From Sphingopyxis sp. BE259 (GTDB lineage Bacteria > Pseudomonadota > Alphaproteobacteria > Sphingomonadales > Sphingomonadaceae): a DNA stretch of 64,000 nt. The notes beneath the pieces are model-generated. The model had not been told where the DNA came from, searched no databases, and saw nothing but the letters and a program-made list of their open reading frames with translations. Positions 25,495-33,932 of this stretch are shown here, piece by piece (positions within the stretch are counted from its first letter, which is position 1; every line of letters begins with the position of its first letter). The DNA is taken from assembly GCF_031457495.1 (NCBI RefSeq), contig NZ_JAVDWM010000001.1, forward strand, positions 2,220,001 through 2,284,000. The letters are read 5' to 3'. The position numbers and the translations under genes are program-made.

Positions 25495-26496
25495 TCACAT
25501 TACCTGCTGTTCGATCGCGCCAAAAATGCTGTGGTGCCGCTCGTCGTCCATCCAGATGCGAACGCTATCGCCTTTTTGCATGAAGGGCGTCTTGGCCTCG
25601 CCCTGCTGGATCGTCTCGACCGTCCGCACTTCGGCGAGGCAGGAATAGCCCAGACCGCCGTCGGCGATCGGCTTGCCCGGACCGCCGTCGGCGTCGCGGT
25701 TCGACACGGTGCCCGACCCGATGATCGTCCCCGCGCCCAGATCGCGCGTCTTGGCCGCGTGGGCGATCAACGCACCGAAATCGAAGGTCATGTCGACGCC
25801 GGCGTCGGCGCGGCCCAGCGGCTGACCGTTCAGATCGACGCACAAAGTGCCGTGCAGCTTGCCGTCCTGCCAGCGATCGCCCAGTGCTTCAGGCGTCACA
25901 AACACCGGCGACATCGCACTCGACGGCTTCGACTGGAAAAAGCCGAAGCCCTTGGCGAGTTCGCCGGGGATCAAACCGCGCAGCGACACGTCGTTGGTCA
26001 GCCCGACGAGCAGAATTGTCTCGCGCGCTGCGGCCGCATCGATGCCTGCCGGGACGTCGCCGGTCACCACCACGACTTCGGCTTCCATATCGCACCCCCA
26101 CGCCGGATCGGCGAGCGGGATCGGGTCGCGAGGCGCCAGAAATGCGTCGCTGCCGCCCTGATACATCAACGGATCGTGCCAGAAACTGTCGGGCATTTCG
26201 GCGCCGCGTGCCTGCCGGACCAGCGCGACGTGGTTCACATAGGCGCTGCCGTCGGCCCATTGATAGGCGCGGGGCAAGGGCGAGGCGGCGTCACGTTCGT
26301 GAAAGCGTTCCTTGGGGATCGCATCGTGATTCAGGTCTTCGGCCAGCGCGGCGAGGCGCGGCGCGGCATAGGCCCAATTGTCGAGCGCCGCCTGCATCGT
26401 CGCCGCGATCTGACCAGCGTCGGCGTACCAGGCGAGATCGTCGGACACGACGACAAGACGACCGTCGCGACCCTGTTTGAGCGAAGCTAGTTTCAC
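25495..26496 (-). CDS. Fumarylacetoacetate hydrolase family protein
   Basis: FAH-fold enzymes hydrolyse C-C bonds in acylpyruvates or related oxo-acids using a metal ion. The 333-residue protein has metal-ligand signature WGCDMEAEVVVVTGDVPAG and the GAGTIIGSGTVSNRD segment of the family, with a C-terminal GDSVRIWMDDE. The start is GTG 26496, preceded by AAAGGAG; the long upstream open frame is not protein-like. It resembles the longer FAH group (two-domain, aromatic catabolism) but the substrate cannot be fixed from this. Confidence 0.88.
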   Translation of the reverse strand: MKLASLKQGRDGRLVVVSDDLAWYADAGQIAATMQAALDNWAYAAPRLAALAEDLNHDAIPKERFHERDAASPLPRAYQWADGSAYVNHVALVRQARGAEMPDSFWHDPLMYQGGSDAFLAPRDPIPLADPAWGCDMEAEVVVVTGDVPAGIDAAAARETILLVGLTNDVSLRGLIPGELAKGFGFFQSKPSSAMSPVFVTPEALGDRWQDGKLHGTLCVDLNGQPLGRADAGVDMTFDFGALIAHAAKTRDLGAGTIIGSGTVSNRDADGGPGKPIADGGLGYSCLAEVRTVETIQQGEAKTPFMQKGDSVRIWMDDERHHSIFGAIEQQVM

Positions 26497-26554
26497 GGAA
26501 ACTCCTTTGGCTGACGACGCGGCTGAACCGACATCGCCAGAATAGGAGCGAAAA

Positions 26555-26968
26555 TCAGCGCGACGTCGTGATCGATGCGAAACAGGTAAAGCCGCTCTGC
26601 CCCGCCTGCAAGCGCCGGATATACTGCAGATACGCCTGCGACTGACTATAGGTCGTGCCGGGCAGCGTCTGGCCGCGGAACGCACGCTTGACTTCTTCGC
26701 CGGTGAACGGGCGCAGCGCGCCCGGAAACGCACCCTTGGTGCCGGGCGGCACCAGCTTGCCCTGGGTGTCGATAAATTTGCCGGCGCCGCCCGGACCGGG
26801 GACCGGAATCTGGCAATTCATCACCGATACCGCGGTCTGGGCAAAGGCGGGGCGGATCGTCAGCGCGGCGGAGACGCCGGCGGCGCCCAGCGCCAGCATC
26901 CGGCGCCTCGACGGAATGGCTTCGCCCATGTTGTCGGGGCTTTCGGACGGAATTTCGCGATGATCCAT
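26555..26968 (-). CDS. Tat-signal protein of unknown function
   Basis: A 137-residue protein with a twin-arginine type leader (PSRRRMLALGAAGVSAALTIRPAFAQ), then a short Gly/Pro-rich mature part (CQIPVPGPGGAGKFIDTQG) and a C-terminal helix (YLQYIRRLQAGQSGFTCF). The Tat-type leader and small size suggest a periplasmic accessory protein. No known domain recognised. Start taken as ATG 26968 (MDHREIP); ATG 27007 is upstream in frame. Confidence 0.65.
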   Translation of the reverse strand: MDHREIPSESPDNMGEAIPSRRRMLALGAAGVSAALTIRPAFAQTAVSVMNCQIPVPGPGGAGKFIDTQGKLVPPGTKGAFPGALRPFTGEEVKRAFRGQTLPGTTYSQSQAYLQYIRRLQAGQSGFTCFASITTSR

Positions 26969-27117
26969 GCGCGGCGCATAACCCAATGACACGCCAAGGA
27001 AAAGCAAAACACCGACCCAGCATCACCGCTTCCCGCTTTGGGACATTCACCGCCTATGCGTTAACGGCAGGAAATCGCCTTGCGCCCGCCCCTCGCTTCG
27101 TGCGAGGCGCGCAGGCG

Positions 27118-28350
27118 ATGTTCGATCGCCTGTCCAGCTTCGTCATTGCCCTCACGATGGTTGCCATCGCGGCGATCTTTGCCGCGCTCTCCGGCGGCGA
27201 CCCCTTGTCGATCGCGATCATGGCGGTCGCAGGGCTTGTTGCCGCCGCGATCGTTTACGGCGCGCTGCCTGCAGCGCCACCAGAACCGCAGGGCGCCGCA
27301 CCATCCACCGTCCCCAATGTCCCTCCGTCGCTGCTCCGTCATCCCGATTTCGCGCATTGGGTCGATCAGGAAAAGGAACCCCTGTTCGGCATTGCCGACA
27401 ATATTGTCACCATTGCCAACGACGCGGCGGTTCGGCTGCTCGGGCGGCATATCGTCGGCGCCGATGTGCGAACCGCGATCCGCCACCCTGCCGCGACCGA
27501 ATGGCTGTCGCGCATTCAGGGCGACGCGCCGCTCGAAACCGTCAATTTGATCGATTTCCCGCGGCCCGGCCAGCGTTGGACGATGCGGATCGCCGCTTTG
27601 TCGGGCAGCGAATATATCATCTTTCTGTCCGACCGGTCGGCGATCGACGCCGCCGATCGGATGCGATCCGATTTCGTCGCCAACGCCAGCCACGAACTGC
27701 GCACGCCGCTCGCGGCGATCCTCGGCTATGTCGAAACATTACAGGAAATGAACGGCGACACCGATGCGCCGACCCGCGACCGTTTCCTGTCGATCATCGA
27801 ACGCGAGGCGCGGCGGATGCAACAGTTGGTCATCGATCTGCTGTCGATCTCGCGGGTCGAGGCCGACCGCTTTCGTCGCCCGACGACGACGGTCGATCTG
27901 GCGGCGATCGTCCGCACCGCGATCGGGCAGCTCAGCGACAGCGAACCGGCGCGCGCGAAAGATGTGGTCGCCGCGCTGGGCGACGCCACTCAGCCGATGG
28001 TTGGCGACGCGGCGCAGCTCAGCCAGCTCGCCCACAACATCATTTCCAATGCCATGAAATATGGCCATGCCGGAACCCCGGTGACGATCGAACTTGTGCG
28101 CGAGGGGCGCCGGGTCCGCCTGTCGGTCAGCGACGTCGGCGACGGGATTGCCCCCGACCACCTGCCGCGCCTGACCGAGCGCTTCTATCGCGTCGACGAA
28201 GCACGCAGCCGCTCGGTCGGCGGAACTGGCCTCGGCCTCGCGATCGTGAAGCATATCGGGGAACGCCATCAGGGCCAGCTCGACATCGACAGCGAAGTCG
28301 GCAGGGGAACGCGGGTTTCGGTGACTTTCCCGCTGCATATCAGCGATTGA
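27118..28350 (+). CDS. phoR: PhoR-like sensor histidine kinase
   Basis: The 410-residue protein has two N-terminal membrane helices (about 6-26 and 29-48), a PAS-like region (LFGIADNIVTIANDAAVRLLG), the phosphoacceptor motif SDFVANASHELRTPL (H192), and a HATPase domain with HNIISNAMKYG (N box), DVGDGI, RFYRVDEARS and GTGLGLAIVKHI. This is the PhoR arrangement: short membrane anchor without a periplasmic loop, PAS, HisKA, ATPase. PhoR senses phosphate status through the Pst system. No phoB or pst genes are adjacent, so the gene name is by resemblance. Start ATG 27118. Confidence 0.82.
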   Translation: MFDRLSSFVIALTMVAIAAIFAALSGGDPLSIAIMAVAGLVAAAIVYGALPAAPPEPQGAAPSTVPNVPPSLLRHPDFAHWVDQEKEPLFGIADNIVTIANDAAVRLLGRHIVGADVRTAIRHPAATEWLSRIQGDAPLETVNLIDFPRPGQRWTMRIAALSGSEYIIFLSDRSAIDAADRMRSDFVANASHELRTPLAAILGYVETLQEMNGDTDAPTRDRFLSIIEREARRMQQLVIDLLSISRVEADRFRRPTTTVDLAAIVRTAIGQLSDSEPARAKDVVAALGDATQPMVGDAAQLSQLAHNIISNAMKYGHAGTPVTIELVREGRRVRLSVSDVGDGIAPDHLPRLTERFYRVDEARSRSVGGTGLGLAIVKHIGERHQGQLDIDSEVGRGTRVSVTFPLHISD

Positions 28351-28538
28351 AAGCTCGCCTTACCAAGCCTGAATCCTTGGCTATCCTTGACTTTTCATAC
28401 CATAGCGCCTATTTGTATCGAGCTATCGTCGCTTACGACGGATTTTGTTGCCGTAACGGCAGGACCTTCCTTCCTCACGCTTCCTGGCGTCATCGTTATG
28501 AAACGGTGACAAATCCACTTCCGTGAAAGGAACGCCTC
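28351..28538 (+). promoter_or_regulatory. Leader region of the cold shock gene
   Basis: A 188-base AT-richer gap between the kinase and csp. It contains CCTTGACTTTTCATACC near 28386, a possible -35 element, and would give a long 5' untranslated leader. Long structured leaders are typical of cold shock genes. A Shine-Dalgarno GAAAGGAA lies just before the ATG at 28539. The promoter position is a guess. Confidence 0.35.
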
Positions 28539-28745
28539 ATGGCAATCGGCACCGTGAAATTCTTCAACACCGACAAAGGTTATGGCTTCATCGCCAACGA
28601 GGATGGCTCGGGCGACAGTTTCGTCCACATCACCGCCCTCGAACGGTCGGGCATGTCGACGCTGAACCAGGATCAGCGCGTATCTTACGATCTGGAAACC
28701 GACCAGCGCGGCAAAGTCGCCGCGGTCAACATCCAGTCGGCCTGA
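28539..28745 (+). CDS. CspA-family cold shock protein
   Basis: A 68-residue single OB-fold RNA/DNA-binding protein. RNP1 is KGYGFIA and RNP2 is SFVHITAL, with the usual MAIGTVKFFNTDKG opening. It would act as an RNA chaperone. Three bases separate its stop from the TTG start of the IF-1-like gene, so the two OB-fold proteins are likely made together. Confidence 0.94.
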   Translation: MAIGTVKFFNTDKGYGFIANEDGSGDSFVHITALERSGMSTLNQDQRVSYDLETDQRGKVAAVNIQSA

Positions 28746-28748
28746 TCT

Positions 28749-29012
28749 TTGGCCAAAGAGGAACTGCTGACACTCGACGGCCAGATCGACGAGATTCTTC
28801 CCGACGGACGCTTTGGCGTCGTGTTGGAAAATGATCATCGAATTATCGCCTATACGGCGGGCCGGATGCGACGCTTTCGCATCCGCTCGGTCGTCGGCGA
28901 TGCCGTTCGCGTCGAAATGACGCCTTACGACCTGACCAAGGGCCGCATCGTGTATCGCGATCGCGGCGCCGGTCCGGCCGGCAGCGGTCCGCGCAAGGGC
29001 AACCGGCGCTGA
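28749..29012 (+). CDS. IF-1-like S1/OB-fold protein
   Basis: An 87-residue protein with the translation initiation factor IF-1 pattern: [39 protein letters not shown] and the highly conserved end [16 protein letters not shown]. It starts with TTG 28749. It differs from ordinary IF-1 (72 residues) by several substitutions in the central strands and by a basic Gly/Pro/Arg C-terminal tail. It may be a paralogue of the essential infA; whether another infA exists cannot be seen here. Confidence 0.82.
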   Translation: MAKEELLTLDGQIDEILPDGRFGVVLENDHRIIAYTAGRMRRFRIRSVVGDAVRVEMTPYDLTKGRIVYRDRGAGPAGSGPRKGNRR

Positions 29013-29048
29013 TCCCGACAATAATAAAATCAATGAATACAGGACAAT

Positions 29049-29189
29049 ATGAACTTAATTTCGAATAGCTTCCCTTCCCTCCTCCGCCCTTATGCCGCGA
29101 TCGACGCGCCGGCGCGAAAGTCCATCCGGCGCTCGCCGACCCTGTCGCAAAGCGAATTACGCCGCCTGATCGCCCAGATGATCGACTGA
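29049..29189 (+). CDS. Small ORF, 46 residues, unknown
   Basis: ATG 29049 preceded by AGGAC opens a 46-codon frame, MNLISNSFPSLLRPYAAIDA... ending SQSELRRLIAQMID. The C-terminal half forms a plausible amphipathic helix with a SELRRLIAQMI pattern. It fills the gap between the IF-1-like gene and the hypothetical gene at 29240. Evidence is only a start site, spacing and protein-like composition. Confidence 0.45.
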   Translation: MNLISNSFPSLLRPYAAIDAPARKSIRRSPTLSQSELRRLIAQMID

Positions 29190-29239
29190 ACCCACTCAGT
29201 CCAACCGCCGACCCCACCCCAGACCAAAGGATAACCGCC

Positions 29240-29479
29240 ATGTCGAACACCAGTGACTTCTATCAAGCCCAGGCTGATAAATGCGCGCTGGATGCGGCGG
29301 CGAGCACCTTGTCGCAGGTTCGCGACCGCAATCTGCGTGCCGAACAGGCGTGGCGGACGATGGCCGAACGTCTGGTCCAGACCGAAGCGACGCGCGCCCG
29401 TCAGGTCGCTGCCACTGCGGCAAAAGCCGAAGCGAACGCCGAGGCCGCCGCATTGCACATCGACGGTCTGGAGCGTTAA
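29240..29479 (+). CDS. Small hypothetical helical protein
   Basis: A 79-residue, Ala/Arg/Glu-rich, almost certainly helical protein (MSNTSDFYQAQADKCALDAA, then ATRARQVAATAAKAEANAEAA). Similar short proteins with the DFYxxQADxC-xxxA opening occur as conserved hypotheticals in sphingomonads, from memory. No function known. Its stop overlaps the stop of the convergent aminotransferase by four bases. Confidence 0.65.
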   Translation: MSNTSDFYQAQADKCALDAAASTLSQVRDRNLRAEQAWRTMAERLVQTEATRARQVAATAAKAEANAEAAALHIDGLER

Positions 29480-30795
29480 TCGACCGCGTCGAGGAGGTCG
29501 GCAATCTTGGCGAACATTTCGTCGATCTGCCCCTTCTCGACGATCAGTGGCGGCGACAGCGCGATGATGTCGCCGGTCGCGCGCACCAGCAAGCCATTGT
29601 CGAAGCAGGCGTGGAACAGTTCCATCGCGCGCGCCGTCGGCGCGCCCGGGCGGGGCTCGAGTTCAATGCCTGCCACAAGGCCGATGGTGCGGACATCGAT
29701 GACGTGCCGCTTGCCTTTCAGGCTATGCGCAGCATCTTCCCAATAGCCGCCGAGTTCGATCGCGCGATCGAACAGGCCATCGCGCGCGTACAAGTCCAGC
29801 GTCGCAAGCCCTGCCGCGCTCGCCAGCGGGTGCCCCGAATAAGTGTAACCGTGGAACAGCTCGATGCCCGCATCGACGCTGTCCAGCACCGCATCGTGTA
29901 GTGCGCGCTTCACCGCGACGGCACCCATCGGCACCGCGGCGTTGGTCAGCCCCTTGGCCATGGTGATGATGTCGGGGGTCACCCCCCACTGCCCCGCCGC
30001 AGTCGAGCCGCCGACGCGCCCAAAGGCGGTGATCACCTCGTCAAAGATCAGAATGATGCCATGCCGGTCGCAAATCTCGCGCAGCCGCTGCAGATAGCCG
30101 ACCGGCGGCACCAGCACGCCGGTCGATCCCGCCATCGGCTCGACGATCACCGCCGCAATCGTTTCGGCGCCGTGCAGATCGACCAGTCTCTGAAGATCCT
30201 CGGCAAGTTCGGCGCCGTACTGCGGAAAACCGCGCGTGAAGGCATTGCGGTCGATGTCATGGGTATGACGGATATGATCGACGCCGGGTAGCCCGCCGCC
30301 AAACGCCCGGCGGTTGTTGACGAGGCCGCCGACGCTGATCCCGCCAAAGCCGGTGCCATGATAACCGCGTTCGCGCCCGATCAGCCGGGTGCGCGTCCCC
30401 TGCCCCTTCGCCCGCTGGATCGCGAGCGCGATTTTCAGCGCCGTATCAACCGATTCCGAGCCGCTGTTGGTAAAGAAAATCCGGTCGAGCCCGTCGGGCA
30501 TCAATGTGGCAAGCCGCTGCGCGAGTTCAAACGGCAGCGGATGACCGAGCTGGAAGGTCGGCGCGAAATCGAGCGTTGCGGCGGCCTTCGCGATCGCTTC
30601 GGTAATTTCTGGGCGGCAATGACCCGCGTTGCTACACCATAATCCCGAGGTGCCGTCCAATATCTCGCGACCGTCGCTCGACCGGTAATGCATCCCACTT
30701 GCCGAGACGAGCTGGCGCGGGTTGGCCTTGAACGCGCGGTTCGCGGTGAAGGGCATCCAGAAGGACGCCAGCTGATCGTTATCGCCCCGCATCAT
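29476..30795 (-). CDS. Class III omega-aminotransferase (beta-alanine/pyruvate type)
   Basis: A PLP-dependent transaminase of 439 residues. It opens DQLASFWMPFTANRAFKANPR, as in beta-alanine:pyruvate and other omega-amino acid transaminases, with GTSGLWCSNAGH, NSGSESVDTALKIA, the PLP-Asp region LIFDEVITAFGRVG and the Schiff-base lysine in TMAKGLTNAAVPMG. Likely amino donor is an omega-amino acid or diamine-derived aldehyde/amine, acceptor pyruvate. Start taken at ATG 30795; ATG 30792 follows directly. It is divergent from the putrescine operon and could act in the same catabolic network. Confidence 0.9.
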   Translation of the reverse strand: MMRGDNDQLASFWMPFTANRAFKANPRQLVSASGMHYRSSDGREILDGTSGLWCSNAGHCRPEITEAIAKAAATLDFAPTFQLGHPLPFELAQRLATLMPDGLDRIFFTNSGSESVDTALKIALAIQRAKGQGTRTRLIGRERGYHGTGFGGISVGGLVNNRRAFGGGLPGVDHIRHTHDIDRNAFTRGFPQYGAELAEDLQRLVDLHGAETIAAVIVEPMAGSTGVLVPPVGYLQRLREICDRHGIILIFDEVITAFGRVGGSTAAGQWGVTPDIITMAKGLTNAAVPMGAVAVKRALHDAVLDSVDAGIELFHGYTYSGHPLASAAGLATLDLYARDGLFDRAIELGGYWEDAAHSLKGKRHVIDVRTIGLVAGIELEPRPGAPTARAMELFHACFDNGLLVRATGDIIALSPPLIVEKGQIDEMFAKIADLLDAVD

Positions 30796-30850
30796 GCGCC
30801 CCCATGATCCGTTACTTTTCGGACGGCGCACGCACTCAATTGCGGTCGGA

Positions 30851-30868
30851 AGGTCACAAAGGTCACAC
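30851..30868 (+). promoter_or_regulatory. 9-bp tandem repeat upstream of the aminotransferase
   Basis: AGGTCACAA followed directly by AGGTCACAC, in the 495-base gene-free region between the aminotransferase and the first glutamine synthetase-like gene. It could be a regulator site for either divergent unit. The remainder of this region holds the 140-bp palindromic repeat at 31011-31150 and no other gene that I can see. Confidence 0.3.
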
Positions 30869-31010
30869 TACGCACCCCTCTTGTATCTCTCACGTGGAGC
30901 AACATGCCGCGCACCCGCGAAGCAGACAGAAAACAGGGCGCGAACATGACATGGCGCGAGGTTATCGCGCCAGGAGAATGTAAGACAGTGAAAAATCAGG
31001 TGGCGGAATT

Positions 31011-31150
31011 GCGGCTTTGGGGTGGGGAGCTGCCCGCATGAACTCGTCACCCCGGACTTGATCCGGGGTCGATGAGGCCATGCGCCGCCCGCTGCTGAGA
31101 GGGCGCATGGATCCCGGATCAAGTCCGGGATGACGAAAGTTTATGTCCGC
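31011..31150 (+). repeat. 140-bp palindromic repeat, copy 1
   Basis: Starts GCGGCTTTGGGGTGGGGAGC and contains nested palindromes: CCCCGGACTTGATCCGGGG, and GGATCCCGGATCAAGTCCGGGATGAC split across arms with the inner CATGCGCC...GGCGCATG stem. A near-identical copy lies inverted at 57241-57380. It is a REP/BIME-like non-coding element able to fold into a large hairpin. Confidence 0.85.
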
Positions 31151-31290
31151 TTCTGGTCGCAAGCGGACATTCTACCCCGCAGGATGGTCGCGGAAAAATG
31201 GCCGATAACGGCCCCTCTGGCGCTCGGCTTCACTTCGCGATAGGCTGGTCTTCTACAAACGGGCCAGCTCCTTGGCCCAATCGGGGGCTC

Positions 31291-32637
31291 ATGTCAGTCA
31301 ATCTGGAACAGTGGATCAGCGACCATAAGATCGACGAAGTCGAATGTATCGTCCCCGACATCAACGGGGTCCAGCGCGGCAAGGTGCTGCCGGCCAAAAA
31401 ATTCCTGTCGTCGGTCAAGGACAAGTCGCTGCGGATTCCCGGCAGCGTGTTCATCTGCACGATCGACGGCCATTATCCCGAGGACATCGACGACATCTGG
31501 GACAAGGATCCCGACAAGATCCTGATCGCCGATCCCAGCACGATCTGCATCGCGCCGGGGTTCAAATCGCCGACCGCCTTTGTCATCGCCGATGTGCTGA
31601 ACCGCGACGGCAGCGAGGTCGATATCGCGCCGCGCACCATCCTGAAAAAAGTTCTCGCGCTCTATGCCGAAAAAGGCTGGCGCCCGGTCATCGCGCCCGA
31701 GGTCGAATTTTACCTGGTGTCGCAAAATGTCGATCCCGACTTCCCGCTGACGCCGCCAACCGGGCAGTCGGGGCGCAGCGAGTCCGCCAGCCAGCCCTAT
31801 GGGCTGGAGGCGATGAACGAATATGAGGATATCATCGATCATATCTATGACGATTGCGAGCTGATGGGGCTCGACATCGACACGATGATCCACGAAATGG
31901 GCGCCGCCCAGCTGGAGGTCAATTTCGAGCATGGCGACCCGCTGCGGCTGGCCGATGAGGTGTTTCTGTTCAAGCGCGTCGTGCGCAACGTTGCGAAGCA
32001 ACATGACGTCTATGCGACCTTCATGGCCAACCCCATGGCGGGTCAGCCGGGCAGCGCAATGCACATTCATCAATCGGTCGTCGACCGGGTCACCGGCAAA
32101 AATCTGTTTTCGACCGCCAATGGGCGCGACAGCGCGATGTTCCGCAGCTACATCGCGGGCCTCGTGCGTTACATGCCGCAGATCGCGCCGCTGTGGGCGC
32201 CTAACGTCAACAGCTTTCGCCGGATGCGGCCCGACAGCGCGGCGCCGATCAACGTCCAGTGGGGCGAGGACAACCGGTCGTGCGGGTTCCGCGTCCCCAT
32301 TTCGGAAAAGGCCAACCGCCGGGTCGAAAACCGGCTGCCCGGTGCCGACAGCAATCCTTATCTGGCGATCGCCGCATCGCTGATCTGCGGCTATATCGGC
32401 GTCGTTGACCGCATGGTTCCAGCCAAGTCGATCACCGGCAGCGCGTATAACCGCGCCCGCACCCTGCCCCGCACATTGGAGGCGGCGCTCGACCGGTTCA
32501 GCTCGTGCAAGAAGGTGCGTAATCTGCTCGGCGACGATTTCTTCGAAATCTTCTTTGCGGTGAAGGATTATGAGCTTTTCAACTACCAGTCGGTGGTGTC
32601 GAGCTGGGAACGCGAGCATCTGTTGATGCGGGTCTGA
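31291..32637 (+). CDS. puuA: Glutamine synthetase family, gamma-glutamylputrescine synthetase-like
   Basis: PuuA-type enzymes ligate glutamate to putrescine with ATP, the first step of the glutamylated putrescine pathway. The 448-residue protein has PDINGVQRGKVLPA near the N-terminus, EVEFYLVS (metal-binding Glu), MGAAQLEVNFEHGDPLRLAD, the FMANPMAGQPGSAMHIHQS motif and NRRVENRLPGADSNPYLAIAAS. Start ATG 31291 (MSVNLEQW) is preceded by GGGGG; the open frame begins earlier at 31198. Neighbouring puuB, Pot transporter and puuD genes support the assignment. First gene of the operon. Confidence 0.85.
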   Translation: MSVNLEQWISDHKIDEVECIVPDINGVQRGKVLPAKKFLSSVKDKSLRIPGSVFICTIDGHYPEDIDDIWDKDPDKILIADPSTICIAPGFKSPTAFVIADVLNRDGSEVDIAPRTILKKVLALYAEKGWRPVIAPEVEFYLVSQNVDPDFPLTPPTGQSGRSESASQPYGLEAMNEYEDIIDHIYDDCELMGLDIDTMIHEMGAAQLEVNFEHGDPLRLADEVFLFKRVVRNVAKQHDVYATFMANPMAGQPGSAMHIHQSVVDRVTGKNLFSTANGRDSAMFRSYIAGLVRYMPQIAPLWAPNVNSFRRMRPDSAAPINVQWGEDNRSCGFRVPISEKANRRVENRLPGADSNPYLAIAASLICGYIGVVDRMVPAKSITGSAYNRARTLPRTLEAALDRFSSCKKVRNLLGDDFFEIFFAVKDYELFNYQSVVSSWEREHLLMRV

Positions 32638-32651
32638 CCCGCAGTTCCGCC

Positions 32652-33932
32652 ATGTCTGAACCGCTAACTTACAGCTATTACGGCGGAAGCGCACATCGCT
32701 GGCCCGTCCAGCCACGCCTTGACGGTGATCGCCAGTGCGACGTTGTGGTTATCGGCGGCGGGTTCACCGGCCTGTCTGCTGCGCTCGCTTGTGCCGAACG
32801 CGGCTTTTCGGTGATTCTGCTGGAAAAGGAAAAAATCGCTTTTGGCGCCTCCGGCCGCAACGGCGGCCAGCTCATTCCTGGCCTTCGTTGGACCGCGTCG
32901 GAGTTGGAGGAGGATTTTGGCAAGGAGCGCACTGATGCGCTTTTCGACCTTTGCTGGCGTCAGAACCGGGTAAAAGCTCGCATCGAAAAACATCATATCA
33001 ACTGCGATCTGAAAGCAGGACACCTCGAAGCGGCATGGACGCCCGCCGATTTCGAGGCAATGCGGCGCGAGGCTGAACATCTTTCGGCGCGCTTCGGCTA
33101 TCAGAGCAACGCGATCGCCAAGCCGGACATGGGCGCACATATCGGCAGTACGTTATATCACGGCGGGATCTACGACCAGCAGGGCGGCCACTTTCACCCG
33201 ATCAATTATGCAATTGGTCTCGGTAAGGCGGCGCTCGCGGCGGGCGTGATCATATTAGAGGATTGCCGGGCATTCGGAGTGATCGATGGCCTCCAACCCG
33301 TCGTGTCGGCTTTGGGCGGCGATATTCGGGCACGTCATGTCATTCTGGCGGCCGATAGCTGGATGAGCGAAATATGGACGCGCGATGATGCGCCGCGTCT
33401 CGGCCGCTACACCGTACCGATCATGAATTACAACGTCGCAACCGCGCCGCTCGCGAACGCCGAGGCGCTGCTCCCGACCGACGCCGCCGTCGCGGACAGT
33501 CGCTTCGTGCTCAACTATTTCCGCCTGTCGGCTGACAAGCGCCTGATCTTTGGTGGCGGCGAGCGTTATTCGCAGACGCCGCCGAAGGATATTGCCGCCT
33601 TCGTGCGGCCGTTCATGGCCGAAGTGTTTCCGCAGATCGGCGATGCAAAAATCGACTATGGCTGGGGCGGCGCGGTCGCGGTGACGATGAACCGGCTGCC
33701 GCATATCGGACGGCGCGGGAATGTGTTTTTCGCGCATGGTTTTTCGGGGCATGGCGCGCTGGTGACGACGCTGGCGGGCGAGCTGATTGCCGAGGCGATG
33801 GCGGGGACCGCCGAGCGGTTCGATGTGCTCGCCAATCTGCCCAGTCGCCCCTTCCCCGGCGGCAAATGGTTGCGCCAGCCGCTCGCGACGTTGGGGCTGC
33901 TCTATTATGCGATGAAGGACAAGCTCGGGTGA
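32652..33932 (+). CDS. puuB: PuuB-like gamma-glutamylputrescine oxidoreductase (FAD)
   Basis: A 426-residue DAO-family flavoprotein. It starts PLTYSYYGGSAHRWPVQPRL, an N-terminal pattern typical of PuuB/OrdL, then CDVVVIGGGFTGLSAALA (FAD binding), FGASGRNGGQLIPGLRW and the C-terminal FFAHGFSGHGALVTTLAGELIAEA. It would oxidise gamma-glutamylputrescine to the aldehyde. It lies 14 bases after the synthetase and overlaps the next gene by GTGA. Confidence 0.88.
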   Translation: MSEPLTYSYYGGSAHRWPVQPRLDGDRQCDVVVIGGGFTGLSAALACAERGFSVILLEKEKIAFGASGRNGGQLIPGLRWTASELEEDFGKERTDALFDLCWRQNRVKARIEKHHINCDLKAGHLEAAWTPADFEAMRREAEHLSARFGYQSNAIAKPDMGAHIGSTLYHGGIYDQQGGHFHPINYAIGLGKAALAAGVIILEDCRAFGVIDGLQPVVSALGGDIRARHVILAADSWMSEIWTRDDAPRLGRYTVPIMNYNVATAPLANAEALLPTDAAVADSRFVLNYFRLSADKRLIFGGGERYSQTPPKDIAAFVRPFMAEVFPQIGDAKIDYGWGGAVAVTMNRLPHIGRRGNVFFAHGFSGHGALVTTLAGELIAEAMAGTAERFDVLANLPSRPFPGGKWLRQPLATLGLLYYAMKDKLG

